This document shows, one piece after another, positions 1-9,031 of a stretch of DNA of 64,000 nt. Position 1 is the stretch's first letter, and each line of letters starts with the position of its first letter. The notes below the pieces were generated by a model. It ran no database searches and was not told the DNA's origin. It was given only the letters and a program-made list of their open reading frames with translations. This DNA is from Caulobacteraceae bacterium UBA3198 (GTDB taxonomy: Bacteria; Pseudomonadota; Alphaproteobacteria; Caulobacterales; Caulobacteraceae). The translations under genes and the position numbers were made by a program. The stretch lies in contig DEWY01000013.1 in the NCBI GenBank assembly GCA_002363865.1, positions 448,428 through 512,427 of the forward strand, in the 5' to 3' direction.

Positions 1-2004
1 GCCCACCGCGCCCTGATCGAGGCCCAGCTGTCCGAAATCGGCACGACGGCCGCCGTGCTGCTGGAGCCCGAGGCGCGGGATTCCGCGGCCGCCATGGCCG
101 CGGCCTGCGCCTGGATCGACGCCCGCGATCCCGACGGCGTGGCCGTGGTCGTCTCAGCCGACCATCACATCCCCGATAACGCCGCCTTCCGCGCCGCGGT
201 GCTGTCTGCCGTCGAGGGCGCGCGTCAGGGCCTGATCGTCACCCTGGGCGTGCGGCCCGACGCCCCGTCCGCGGCCTACGGCTACATTTCGCCAGGCGCG
301 CCGTCCGGGCCGGTCTGGTCGGTGGAGGCCTTTGTGGAGAAGCCCGACGCCGAGGCGGCGCGGGGCTACATCACCTCTGGCTATTTGTGGAACAGCGGCA
401 ACTTCGTGACGCCGGCCGGCCTGCTCCTGGCCGAGCTGGACGCCTTTGAACCGGCCATCAGCGCCGCGGCTCGCAAGGCCGTGGCCTCGGCGTACGGCGC
501 CGCAGGCGAGAGCCAGCTGCTAGGCGAAGCCTTTGTCACAGCCCCGAAAATCTCCATCGACTATGCGGTCATGGAAAAGACCAAGGCCGCCGCGGTGTTG
601 CCAGTGGGCTTCGCCTGGTCGGACCTGGGCGCCTGGGACGCTGTCTGGGCAGCCAGCCCCCGGGATGAGGCCGGCAACGCCATCCGGGGTGAGGCCCTGG
701 CGCTCTCGGCGCAGGATTGCCTCGTCCGGGCGCCGGGCGGAACGCAGGTGACGCTGATCGGGGTCAAGGACCTGGCCGTGGTGGTCGACCAGGGTCAGGT
801 GCTGGTCTGCAACCTGTCGGCCTGCCAGCAGGTCAAGACCGCCGTCGACCAGCTGAAGGCCCAGGGCCGTGAGACCCTGGCCGCGCCGGCGCCCTTCGAT
901 ACGGTGGAGGGGGCGCAGGTCTGGTTCGACCGCTGGCTGCGCACCAGCGCCCTGCCGCTCTGGTGGACGCTGGGCGCCGATCATGTGCGCGGCGGCTTCC
1001 ATGAGGCGCTGATGCCAGACGGCACACCCGTAGAGGCGCCCCGGCGCTCCCGGGTGCAGACCCGGCAGGCCTTCGTCTACGCCTCCGCCGGCTTGGTGGG
1101 CTGGCAGGGCCCCTGGCGGCAGGCCGCCTGGCACGGCATGACCTATTTCCTGGACCGCTACCGGCGTCCCGACGGCCTGTTCCGCGCTCTGGTGTCGGAG
1201 GCCGGCGGACCACTGGACGAGACCGCGGCCCTCTATGATCAGGCCTTCGCGCTCCTGGCCATGGCGACTCTGAACGCTGCCGATCCTGGCCATGTCGACC
1301 TGGCCAGCGAAGGCCGCCGGCTACTCGAGGCCCTCCAAGTCCTGCGCCATCCGGCCGGCGGGTTCCGGGAGGAGGGCGCCCATCCCTTCCAGGCCAACGC
1401 CCACATGCACCTGCTGGAGGCCGCCATGGCCTGGGCCGAGGCCGGCGGCGAACCGGAATGGCAGGCCCTGGCCGCCGAGATCATCGAGCTGGCGCTGACC
1501 CGCTTCATCAACGCCGACGGCGGCTATTTGCGGGAGTTCTTCGACGCCGCCTGGGCGCCCGCGCCCGGCGAAGACGGCCGCCTGATCGAGCCCGGCCACC
1601 AGTTCGAATGGGCCTGGCTGCTGGCCCGCTGGTCGCAGATGACGGGCGAGCCCCACGCCCTACCGGCGGCCCGCAGGCTCTACGCCGCAGGCCTCCGCGG
1701 CGTGGACCCCGCTCGTGGCGTAGCGATCAACGCTCTGAGTCACGACTTCACCGTCCGTGACCCTGCCGCCCGCTTGTGGCCCCAGACCGAGTGGCTGAAG
1801 GCCGCACTGATACTGGGCGAAGACGCCCTAGGGGCCGCACAGGCTCTCGCCCGCTACCTCGACACCCCAGCGACGGGCTCATGGCGCGACCTGAACCTGC
1901 CCACCGGAGGCTTCCGCGCCGAGCCCGCCCCGGCGAGCTCGTTCTATCACATTGCCGTAGCCTGCCGAGCCTTGCGCACCGCGGGCCGTCTCCAGAGGAC
2001 CTAA
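1..2004 (+). CDS. Mannose-1-phosphate guanylyltransferase fused to an AGE-type sugar isomerase (5' end outside window)
   Basis: The frame is open from base 1, so the start and the N-terminal nucleotide-binding GG-x-GTR motif lie upstream of the window. About 667 residues are visible. The first ~290 match the C-terminal two thirds of a ManC-type nucleotidyltransferase: the SADHHIPD segment, then FVEKPD and YLWNSGNF, which are family hallmarks for making GDP-mannose from mannose-1-phosphate and GTP. Residues ~310-660 match the N-acylglucosamine 2-epimerase (AGE) fold used by some mannose-6-phosphate isomerases, with RSRVQTRQ, HQFEWAWLL and WPQTEWLKA. In other bacteria the second half is often a cupin PMI; here it is an alpha/alpha-barrel type. 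GDP-mannose would feed the gmd/fcl genes at 13.6-15.6 kb. Cytoplasmic. Family assignment is firm; bifunctionality is inferred. Confidence 0.9.
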   Translation, partial: AHRALIEAQLSEIGTTAAVLLEPEARDSAAAMAAACAWIDARDPDGVAVVVSADHHIPDNAAFRAAVLSAVEGARQGLIVTLGVRPDAPSAAYGYISPGAPSGPVWSVEAFVEKPDAEAARGYITSGYLWNSGNFVTPAGLLLAELDAFEPAISAAARKAVASAYGAAGESQLLGEAFVTAPKISIDYAVMEKTKAAAVLPVGFAWSDLGAWDAVWAASPRDEAGNAIRGEALALSAQDCLVRAPGGTQVTLIGVKDLAVVVDQGQVLVCNLSACQQVKTAVDQLKAQGRETLAAPAPFDTVEGAQVWFDRWLRTSALPLWWTLGADHVRGGFHEALMPDGTPVEAPRRSRVQTRQAFVYASAGLVGWQGPWRQAAWHGMTYFLDRYRRPDGLFRALVSEAGGPLDETAALYDQAFALLAMATLNAADPGHVDLASEGRRLLEALQVLRHPAGGFREEGAHPFQANAHMHLLEAAMAWAEAGGEPEWQALAAEIIELALTRFINADGGYLREFFDAAWAPAPGEDGRLIEPGHQFEWAWLLARWSQMTGEPHALPAARRLYAAGLRGVDPARGVAINALSHDFTVRDPAARLWPQTEWLKAALILGEDALGAAQALARYLDTPATGSWRDLNLPTGGFRAEPAPASSFYHIAVACRALRTAGRLQRT

Positions 2005-2020
2005 GACCGGCTCATGCAAA

Positions 2021-2446
2021 ATGGTGATGATCGTGACGGGCGATTTGGGCTTGATACGCGGGGCGCTCTTCGCCGACTTCTGTCACGAAGTGACCTGCAT
2101 CGACAATTATGCGCGGAAGACCGAGCGGCTGCGGGAGCGGGGGATCCTGATCTTCGAGCCGGCACTGGGCGCAGTCGTCAGCGCCTACGATCCGGCGAGC
2201 GAGCGCGAGGCGCGCCACCTGCTTAACGATGTGGAGTTCGCGGGCGAGACCTGTGCAGTGCCCAGGGGCGTCGACGAGGTGGCAAACATCACCGAATGGG
2301 AAGTCTTCCGGGCGCCCAACATTGACCTCCTAAAGGCCGAAATTGCCAGGCCGTCTCTCCTCGATCAATGCGATACTGATAACGCTGCAGATGTGCGAGC
2401 TGTGGGCTTGATTACTTGGGTGCGGGAAATTGACCATGTCGAATAA
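2021..2446 (+). pseudogene. Remnant of UDP-glucose/GDP-mannose dehydrogenase with large internal deletion
   Basis: The 141-residue frame joins two ends of a UDP-glucose 6-dehydrogenase (Ugd/TuaD family, normally ~430 residues). Residues 1-50 resemble the N-terminal Rossmann start, including FADFCHEVTCID and a FEPALGAVV stretch, but the glycine-rich loop is degraded. Residues ~54-141 resemble the C-terminal UDP-binding domain, with AYDPASEREAR and TEWEVFRAPNIDLLKAEI. The whole middle is missing, including the catalytic Cys loop (GFGGSCFPKD in the family). The product cannot be an active dehydrogenase. It lies between the GDP-mannose gene and a glycosyltransferase, which suggests the locus once made a uronic acid sugar. 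Its tail overlaps the next gene by 11 bp. Confidence 0.8.
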
Positions 2447-3746
2447 TGCCAGGCAGCCTGCCCACGCTATAGATCCATCGGATCCGCTTTCTTCCCTTGC
2501 AGATAAGCTCTTTATCCTCAGCAACTATTTCTACCCTGAGCCAACAGGCAGCGCGCCGCCGATCACTGATCTGGCCGCATGGGCAGCAGAGCTGGGTCTG
2601 CGGCCGCAAGTGTTGACTGCCCGGCCGAGTTACCCTGGTTCGAAAGTATATCCGGGCTACGAAGCCGGACAGAGGGACATGGAGATAATCAAAGGTGCTC
2701 AGGTGTGCCGGGTGCCAAGCGTCATTCCTCGCACACGCAATCTCCTGGGGCGTCTAATCGCTGAAATCAGCTTTGCCGCGTCGGCCGCGCTTCGCGCGAG
2801 GCGCCAGTATGGGGCCGTTGTCTGCATATGCCCGTCGATCTTTGCGGTAATGATAGCGCCGATGTTTCGACGCGCCGACGGTCAGGTCTTGGCGATTGTT
2901 CACGACATCCAATCAGGCCTCGGGCAGGCACTTAACTTCAGCGGAGCGCGTATAATATTGAGAGTGCTTCAGGCCCTGGAACGTATAGCGCTGAACCGGT
3001 GTGACCATGTCGTCGCGCTCACTGACGCGATGGCAAGTGAGCTTCGTGGATTGGGCGTCACACGACCAATCCACGTCCTACCTCCGCAGGTTGACGTCAA
3101 GGAGATCAAATCTCTTCCTGAACCAACTGAAGGTCCGCCAATGTTGCTCTACTCCGGTAACTTGGGGCGAAAACAGGGTCTAGAGCAAGTATTGGATTTG
3201 GCGAGCTCACTGAGCGAGCGCAATAACCCGGCGATTATTCACATCCGTGGCGAAGGAACTGAGCGCCTCGACCTTGAGCGCGATGCAGCTGCTAGAGGTC
3301 TAGCTAACGTCCGCTTCTCAAATTTGGCCCCCCGGAGTGAAATCAGCGAAGCGATGGCTGCCGCTAGCCTGCACCTCATCCCGCAGGATGCCGCTGGTGC
3401 TGCCTTTGCTCTGCCTAGCAAAGTCTTCTCGATCATGGCGGCGCAACGCGCATTTGTCGCGACGGCCCATCCGGAGTCCCCCTTGGGTCAGGTTGCGGCA
3501 CGGTCGGGCGGAGGAGTCTGTGTTAGCGGGGGTAATGTTGAGGCGCTAGCCGACTCCGTGGAGTCTCTGCTCTCAAACGCAGAGCATCGAATGGCTATGG
3601 CAGCGGCGGGACGTCGCTTCGTTGAGCGAGAGGCTGACCGTGAAGTTGTGTGTCGGCGACTGCTTCTGCTGCTTGTACCGGGATCGACCCAGGCTGGACC
3701 AGGCCGCAGCTTTGTAAGTCCGGAATCATCGGGTATCGGCTTTTGA
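2436..3746 (+). CDS. WcaI-like glycosyltransferase (GT4 type)
   Basis: This 436-residue protein resembles the colanic-acid glycosyltransferase WcaI and other GT-B enzymes that add a sugar to a lipid-linked oligosaccharide at the inner membrane. Visible signs are the N-terminal LFILSNYFYPEPTG (residues 25-38), the linker LLYSGNLGRKQG that begins the C-terminal Rossmann domain (~237-248), and FALPSKVFSIMAAQ (~324-337) near the donor site. A TTG 6 bp upstream in frame is possible, but ATG 2436 is preferred. The sequence is more A+T-rich than the upstream ManC gene. It overlaps the dehydrogenase remnant. Sugar donor and acceptor cannot be read from sequence. Confidence 0.85.
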   Translation: MSNNARQPAHAIDPSDPLSSLADKLFILSNYFYPEPTGSAPPITDLAAWAAELGLRPQVLTARPSYPGSKVYPGYEAGQRDMEIIKGAQVCRVPSVIPRTRNLLGRLIAEISFAASAALRARRQYGAVVCICPSIFAVMIAPMFRRADGQVLAIVHDIQSGLGQALNFSGARIILRVLQALERIALNRCDHVVALTDAMASELRGLGVTRPIHVLPPQVDVKEIKSLPEPTEGPPMLLYSGNLGRKQGLEQVLDLASSLSERNNPAIIHIRGEGTERLDLERDAAARGLANVRFSNLAPRSEISEAMAAASLHLIPQDAAGAAFALPSKVFSIMAAQRAFVATAHPESPLGQVAARSGGGVCVSGGNVEALADSVESLLSNAEHRMAMAAAGRRFVEREADREVVCRRLLLLLVPGSTQAGPGRSFVSPESSGIGF

Positions 3747-3866
3747 GGCCTGAGATTTCACTCTTCGCTTCTACAGTGCTGCCAGCGCCCGCTGAGTTGC
3801 AATTTAAGATCGGGGCAATGTCCGGATGGTTTCTGTCGGAGATTTCAGCGTTGGTGGGGGGCTAAG

Positions 3867-4424
3867 GTGACGGATACGCAGGTTCAGGATCTATCACGCT
3901 TCAGGCTGCCGCCCGGATTCCGTGGCCGGTCAGCATTCGTGGTACAGCTGTGGTGGCTGGTTCAAGCGACGGCCTTCGCCCGGTCACCGCAGTTCATGTA
4001 CGGCTGGCGCCGATGGCTGCTGCGGCTGTTTGGTGCCTCGATCGGCGACGGCGTCCTGATCCGGCCGAGCGTTAGAATTACTTATCCATGGAAATTGACA
4101 ATCGGTGACCATAGTTGGATCGGGGACTTCGTCGAACTATATACGCTAGGTCCTATTCAGATTGAACGTAACGCCGTAGTTTCCCAGTATTGCTACCTTT
4201 GCACTGGGTCACACGATCCCTCTACCCCGACGTTTGACATCTTTGCTAAGCAAATTATCGTTAAGGAAGAGGCTTGGCTTGCAGCGGGAGTGTTCATACA
4301 CCCGGGTGTCGTAATTCAAAAGGGCTCGGTTGTTGCGGCTCGGTCCGTTGTGCGGCGCAGCACAACCGAGTATGGAGTGTATGGCGGCGAGCCCCTGCGC
4401 TTTTTGCGGGACCGCCGCTTGTAA
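3867..4424 (+). CDS. WcaF-like hexapeptide O-acetyltransferase
   Basis: The 185-residue product has the left-handed beta-helix pattern of acyl-CoA-dependent sugar O-acetyltransferases such as WcaF: repeated hexapeptides around IGDGVLIRPSVRI and IGDHSWIGDFV, and TGSHDPSTPTF (His ~116, the expected catalytic base). The start is GTG at 3867, preceded by a GGGGGG tract. It probably decorates the polysaccharide made by the neighbouring glycosyltransferases. The 120 bp upstream hold no convincing gene. A tight GC hairpin follows directly after the stop. Confidence 0.85.
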   Translation: MTDTQVQDLSRFRLPPGFRGRSAFVVQLWWLVQATAFARSPQFMYGWRRWLLRLFGASIGDGVLIRPSVRITYPWKLTIGDHSWIGDFVELYTLGPIQIERNAVVSQYCYLCTGSHDPSTPTFDIFAKQIIVKEEAWLAAGVFIHPGVVIQKGSVVAARSVVRRSTTEYGVYGGEPLRFLRDRRL

Positions 4425-4440
4425 CCGCTCCCGCGAGCGG
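4425..4440 (+). terminator. Short GC hairpin after the acetyltransferase stop
   Basis: CCGCTC, a four-base CCGC loop, then GAGCGG begins at the base after the TAA. There is no strong T tract, so termination is uncertain. The IS element's left repeat begins 11 bp further on. IS110-family elements often target palindromes, so this could instead be part of the insertion target. Confidence 0.45.
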
Positions 4441-4451
4441 GTCTTCGTCAT

Positions 4452-4467
4452 GTGTGGACGACCTCCA
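4452..4467 (+). repeat. Left inverted repeat of the IS element
   Basis: GTGTGGACGACCTCCA, a perfect inverted match to 5784-5799. It lies beyond the 3' end of the transposase gene. Confidence 0.8.
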
Positions 4468-4583
4468 AGACGCAAGGGTGAAGTTGACGTTCGGCGCTCG
4501 GTCGAGAGCAGTCATGTGTTCGGCCTGTTGCTGCAGCTGCCGAGGCTGCTGGCCTTGATGAAGTCCGCGGACCGGCTCCCTAA

Positions 4584-5726
4584 TCACGTCAACGCCCTCG
4601 AAGCGCTCTGACCCCCTGGGTTTCGCCCGTCCCCGGCTGCGGCCGGTTCGTTATCACGTCTCACCACTCTGGGGTCTACGGCGTCGGTCCGGGTTGTGAC
4701 GGCCGATCTCGAACCTGCCGCGGGCGTGTAGACCTCCTGGCGGGCCATCAGCACCCAGGCGATCCGCGCCGTCTTGTTGGCCAGCGCCACGGCGGCGGCC
4801 TTCGGCTTTTTGCGATCGAGTAAGCCTCGGATCCAGGGCCCCCTAGTCCCGCGTTGGCGGGCCATGCGGAGCACAGCGGTCGCTCCGACCACGAGTAGCC
4901 GTCGTAGATAGCCGTCGCCCATCTTGCTGATCCCAGCTTGCCGCTCCTTGCCGCCGCTGCTGTGAGCCCTGGGGGTGAGCCCGAGCCATGCAGCGAACTG
5001 GCGCCAAGAGCGGAAGAGTGCGGGGCCGGGCGCACTGGCAGCCCTAGCGCTGGCGGTGATCGGCCCGATGCCTGGGATAGTGGCGAGCCGCCGGCTGGTC
5101 GCATCCTGGCGATGCCAGGCGAGGATCCGGTGTTCCAGCCCCTCGATCTCCGCCCGGAGCGCCTCCAGCAGTCCAGCCAGGCCCCGGAGCGCGGCCTGAG
5201 CGAGCTCCGGCAACCGTTCCTGCTCCAGGATCAATGACCGCAGCGCCGGCTGAACGCCCGCGGAGCCCTGCGCTGAGACGATCCCGAACTCACTCAGGTG
5301 ACCGCGAAGGGCGTTGATCAGCATGGTCCTCTGGCGGACCAAGAGATCCCGGGTCTTGTGGAGCATCAAAACCGCCTACTGGGCCTCGGTCTTCACGGCG
5401 ACGAAACCCATAGTAGGCCGGGTGACAGCCTCGGCGATCGCCTCCGCATCTGCCGCATCGGTCGTGCCCCGCTTCAAATAAGGCTTCACGTAGGCTGGCG
5501 GCATCAGCCGTACCTCGTGGCCGATCGCCATCAATTGCCGGCCCCAGTGATGGGCCGAAGCACAAGCCTCGATCCCGACCAGACAGGGCGACAAGCCCTC
5601 GAAGAAGGGAAGAACCTGGCTGCGTCGCAGCTGCTTGCGCACCACCACGACGCCCGCAGCGTCGATCCCATGTACTTGAAAGACGTTCTTCGCCAGATCC
5701 GGCCCGACGACGGCGACCTCTTGCAT
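4584..5726 (-). pseudogene. IS110-family transposase interrupted by an in-frame amber codon
   Basis: One reading frame runs from ATG 5726 (GGAG upstream) to 4584, broken only by TAG at 5376-5378. The N-terminal part is the DEDD RuvC-like domain (PDLAKNVFQVHG, VGIEACASAHHWG, GTTDAADAEAIAEA). The C-terminal part is the Transposase_20 domain (GIGPITA helix-hairpin-helix, then LGLTPRAHSSGGKERQAGI with the conserved serine). The context around the stop reads KTEAQ-stop-AVLMLHKTRD, so a Gln codon CAG probably became TAG. After the usual end near RQEVYTP the frame continues ~43 unusual residues, so the natural C-terminus may also be altered. The product would be inactive without suppression. Confidence 0.85.
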
Positions 5727-5783
5727 GATCCGCTCCCTAGACGTGACGTCCCTATCGACGACACATCAGAGAACCCGGTGGGA

Positions 5784-5799
5784 TGGAGGTCGTCCACAC
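5784..5799 (-). repeat. Right inverted repeat of the IS element
   Basis: Complement of the 16-bp left repeat at 4452-4467. It lies 57 bp before the transposase start codon. Confidence 0.8.
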
Positions 5800-5903
5800 C
5801 ATCACGTCAGTCTAGCTTTCCAGGCCCAGGTCCGCCCCTCGTAGACATCGAACCTTAGCCAACTGATTGAGGTCGCGGCATTCATAGAAAGTGGTTGAGC
5901 ATG

Positions 5904-6854
5904 TCACCTGACATAGCCAGCCTGAATCAAGTCAGCTATGTGAATGATCGCAATTGGAAAGCCGGCCTCTACTACTAATAGCGAGCTAATCTTGTTCGCT
6001 GCGATTAGGTCGAGGGCATCTCCCATACGTGCATCGGAACCGATGACGATCGGGCTGGCACTCATAATTTCATCGGCGACGAGATTCGTCACGTCGCGAG
6101 CAAAAGCACGGCGCACATCGCCGTCGGTTATCATTCCTACTAGCCGGCCCTCCGCAGAAACGACCGCCACGGCCCCCTTTCGGCCCTCAGTAATGGCAGC
6201 GACGACCTCACTGAAGGGCGCTTCTACGGTCACCTTGGCTGGTGAAGAGTGGTTGTAGGTCACCCACTCGCGCACCGTTTGCAGCTTCATCCCCAGCGCA
6301 CCACCCGGGTGCGTCATGCCGAAGTCTTCGACCGAGAACCCACGCCTATCCATTAGCGCTATAGATAGGGCATCACCGAGCGCCAGGGTCATTAAGGTCG
6401 AGGTAGTCGGCGCTAAACCGTTGGGGCAAGCCTCGGCGACAGTCGGCATAAGCAGAGTTGCTGTGGCCATACGGTCGAGCAAGCTACCTGTACGTTGCGT
6501 CATTCCAATTACCGGAATTCTATTGCGCTGGCAGAACATCAGAGGATCGCGCAGTTCGCGACTCTCTCCGGAGTTTGAAATAGCCAACAGAGTGCAGTCA
6601 TTCCTCAGCATCCCGAGATCGCCATGACTCATCTCTGCAGGGTGAACAAAGAAAGCGTTGGTCCCGGTGGACGCGAGTGTCGCGGCAATCTTGGCACCTA
6701 TATGCCCAGATTTTCCCATGCCAGTGACCACAACGTACCCGGTACGTTCCAAAATTATATCGCAAGCACCGGGAATACAAGAGTCAATGACTAACTTAAG
6801 CGCATTCAAGGCATCAATATTTAACTGAATCACCTGAGAGGGGGCGACAGCCAT
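5904..6854 (-). CDS. kpsF: Arabinose-5-phosphate isomerase (KpsF/KdsD)
   Basis: The enzyme interconverts ribulose-5-phosphate and arabinose-5-phosphate, the first step to KDO. The 316-residue product has an N-terminal SIS domain (GMGKSGHIGAKIA; SHGDLGML) and two C-terminal CBS repeats (~200-316), the standard KpsF/GutQ/KdsD layout and length. ATG 6854 is chosen over GTG 6872 because AGGATGGAGA sits just upstream of it. It is the last gene of a minus-strand KDO trio with kdsB and kdsA, which argues for a dedicated KDO supply for the polysaccharide rather than the general LPS copy. Confidence 0.92.
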   Translation of the reverse strand: MAVAPSQVIQLNIDALNALKLVIDSCIPGACDIILERTGYVVVTGMGKSGHIGAKIAATLASTGTNAFFVHPAEMSHGDLGMLRNDCTLLAISNSGESRELRDPLMFCQRNRIPVIGMTQRTGSLLDRMATATLLMPTVAEACPNGLAPTTSTLMTLALGDALSIALMDRRGFSVEDFGMTHPGGALGMKLQTVREWVTYNHSSPAKVTVEAPFSEVVAAITEGRKGAVAVVSAEGRLVGMITDGDVRRAFARDVTNLVADEIMSASPIVIGSDARMGDALDLIAANKISSLLVVEAGFPIAIIHIADLIQAGYVR

Positions 6855-6926
6855 AATTCTCCATCCTAGCACTGTATAAATCTAGCAGTCGCCCGTTTCA
6901 TTGTCAGGCTTTATCACAGTTTACGA

Positions 6927-7685
6927 CTACGCGATATCGGTCAAGATTGCCACTACGCGCTGTAGATCGTCCGCAGTGTCTACGCCCTTCGGCGGGGCTT
7001 CAGGCCAGTTCATGACGTCGATTGGAACGCCGAGCCAAAGGGCACGTAACTGTTCAAGCTTCTCAATTCTCTCTAGATCGCAAGGCGGGCTCGCGGCCAA
7101 CTTTTGAAGGGTGCTGTTACGGTAGGCGTATACTCCGACGTGGTGAAGGTAGCTTTCCAGAGGCCAGTCGACCACATTCACATCGCGGGCGTACGGAATT
7201 GGTGCGCGAGAAAAGCTAATTGCTCGGCCGTCAATATCGCGGGTAACTTTCACGACGTTGGGATCGTGGATTTCAGCAATGGACCGGACTGGTACAGCGA
7301 TAGTCGCCATTTGAAAGTCCAACATGTCTGTACAAAATCTGGCAAATTCCTGAATCATGTGAATGGGAACTAACGGCTCATCGCCTTGAACGTTAATTAT
7401 GATGTCATCGTCGTTGTACGCTTGACCCCTAGCTATCTCGGCACACCTGTCGGTCCCAGATTCGTGTTCTTTGCCGGTCATAGCAGCCAGGGCACCATTT
7501 TGCTGGAGAACTTGCAGCACACGCACATCGTCAACCGCAGCAACGATCTCCGCGGTTGGTAGAGCTGCCTGTGCCTGGCGGTACACGCGAATAATCATGG
7601 GTTGACCCACTATATCGGCAAGCGGCTTACCGGGCAACCGTTGCGAATTATAGCGTGCTGGTATTATTATGCAGACCCTAGACAT
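6927..7685 (-). CDS. kdsB: CMP-KDO synthetase (3-deoxy-manno-octulosonate cytidylyltransferase)
   Basis: Activates KDO with CTP to give CMP-KDO. The 252-residue protein begins with the CTP-binding signature IIPARYNSQRLPGKPL and contains IINVQGDEPL and the VKVTRD segment, all typical of KdsB, at normal length. It lies 72 bp upstream of kpsF and 18 bp downstream of kdsA on the same strand, so the three are probably one transcript. Cytoplasmic. Many alphaproteobacteria carry a separate core-LPS copy elsewhere, which cannot be checked here. Confidence 0.93.
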   Translation of the reverse strand: MSRVCIIIPARYNSQRLPGKPLADIVGQPMIIRVYRQAQAALPTAEIVAAVDDVRVLQVLQQNGALAAMTGKEHESGTDRCAEIARGQAYNDDDIIINVQGDEPLVPIHMIQEFARFCTDMLDFQMATIAVPVRSIAEIHDPNVVKVTRDIDGRAISFSRAPIPYARDVNVVDWPLESYLHHVGVYAYRNSTLQKLAASPPCDLERIEKLEQLRALWLGVPIDVMNWPEAPPKGVDTADDLQRVVAILTDIA

Positions 7686-7703
7686 ATTTCCCTCACTTAT
7701 CCT

Positions 7704-8549
7704 CTAACGAATTTCTAGTATGGGAAAACTCTTCACCAAATCATCTACCGCCTTTATCTGTGCGAGAAATGGTTCAAGGGCATCCAGCGGTAGTGCGCTC
7801 GGCCCATCGCAGCGGGCATTATCAGGGTCAGGGTGAGCTTCAAGAAACAATCCGCCGATGCCGACAGCAATGCCTGCTCGAGCAAGTTCCGTCACCTGCC
7901 GGCGCCGACCACCAGACGCTGCGCTACCGATATCGCGCCTTTGCAGGCTATGTGTAACGTCAAAGAGTAACGGAAGGCCCCCACTCACCTCGACCATCTC
8001 GCGAAAGCCGAGCATGTCCACTACCAGGTTATCGTAACCAAATTGGGTGCCACGTTCGCAAAGGATTATGCGCTGGTTGCCAGCGTCGATAATTTTATCA
8101 ACTATATGCTTAACTTGTTTGGGGCTGATGAACTGGGGCTTTTTTACGTTAATGACCCGACCCGTTTTCGCTATAGCGCTAACCAGATCCGTCTGTCGGG
8201 CCAAGAAGGCTGGGATCTGCAGCACGTCAACGACTTCCGCTACAGGGGCCGCCTGGGCGACCTCATGGACGTCGGTGATAACAGGCACGCCGAAGGCCTT
8301 TTTGACCTCCTCGAAAATGCGAAGGCCATTGTCCATGCCGACGCCGCGGAACGAATTGATGGAGGTGCGGTTGGCTTTATCGAAGGACGCCTTGAAGACA
8401 AAAGGGATTCCCAGCTTGTCGGTGACGCGTACATACGCCTCAACTGCCGCTAGAGTAGAGTCGAGGTCTTCTAGGACGTTTATGCCGCCAAATAGCACGA
8501 AGGGCCTCGTGTTTTCGACGATTACGTTATTGGTGATTTCGATCTGCAT
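7704..8549 (-). CDS. kdsA: 3-deoxy-8-phosphooctulonate synthase (KDO-8-phosphate synthase)
   Basis: Condenses PEP with arabinose-5-phosphate to KDO-8-phosphate. The 281 residues carry the KdsA signatures FKASFDKANRTS, VLQIPAFLARQTDL, NVKKPQFISP and, near the C-terminus, EAHPDPDNARCDGPSALPL. It is the first gene of the kdsA-kdsB-kpsF run. The KDO-8-phosphate phosphatase (KdsC) is not in the run and must come from elsewhere. A promoter probably lies in the 480-bp gap upstream. Confidence 0.93.
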   Translation of the reverse strand: MQIEITNNVIVENTRPFVLFGGINVLEDLDSTLAAVEAYVRVTDKLGIPFVFKASFDKANRTSINSFRGVGMDNGLRIFEEVKKAFGVPVITDVHEVAQAAPVAEVVDVLQIPAFLARQTDLVSAIAKTGRVINVKKPQFISPKQVKHIVDKIIDAGNQRIILCERGTQFGYDNLVVDMLGFREMVEVSGGLPLLFDVTHSLQRRDIGSAASGGRRRQVTELARAGIAVGIGGLFLEAHPDPDNARCDGPSALPLDALEPFLAQIKAVDDLVKSFPILEIR

Positions 8550-9031
8550 TGGCGTTCCTTAGAACCTTGTGTGACTTATCTATCATGGGATGCCCGGAAA
8601 ATGTCGGCCACCAAAACGCGTGAAAAGTAAACATTGAATTCAATCTAAATCCTCGTCAAATAACGGTGCTTGAAAAGGAAAACTGCGCGTTGGACGCAGG
8701 GTGTGGGTGGAAAGTAACGGCCCGCGAAGAACGTCTTCGAACTTAGCAGGACGGCAAGAGCGCCACACCTATTGTGTAACGGGCCTCTGCTTCGACATCG
8801 GCTGTGCAACGGCTGCCACGTGGTCGGCTGGGGCGCATTCAAGCGACGTAATAGGTGTGTGATGTCTACGACACGTCCACGCATCTCGACAAAAGAGACA
8901 CCGTCTTTTAGATGTGCTGCATGCGTCCATGAATGCGGCGGGGGCTCGCGCATTGAGTTGAATAGGCTTTCGTCATTGCCAATCTCAGGACGTGGCATTC
9001 GCCGTGAAATTCTCAACTGAGTAGTGAAATA
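8550..9031. other. 482-bp gap without a recognisable gene
   Basis: Between kdsA and an acetyltransferase, both on the minus strand. The part next to kdsA is A+T-rich and probably holds its promoter. A 123-codon minus-strand frame (8645-9016) and an 82-codon plus-strand frame (8772-9020) overlap here. Neither has a good ribosome-binding site or a family I recognise. It may be the residue of a lost gene. Confidence 0.4.

Larger units (their letters stand above)
4452..5799 (-). mobile_element. IS110-family (IS1111-like) insertion sequence, inactivated
   Basis: About 1.35 kb bounded by a perfect 16-bp inverted repeat, GTGTGGACGACCTCCA at 4452-4467 and its complement at 5784-5799. Between them lies one transposase gene on the minus strand. 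Inverted repeats near the ends separate the IS1111 subgroup from classical IS110. In that subgroup the repeats are subterminal, so the true ends may lie a few bases outside. The element sits between the acetyltransferase and kpsF, at the point where the island's genes change strand. No target duplication was evident, as expected for this family. Confidence 0.8.
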
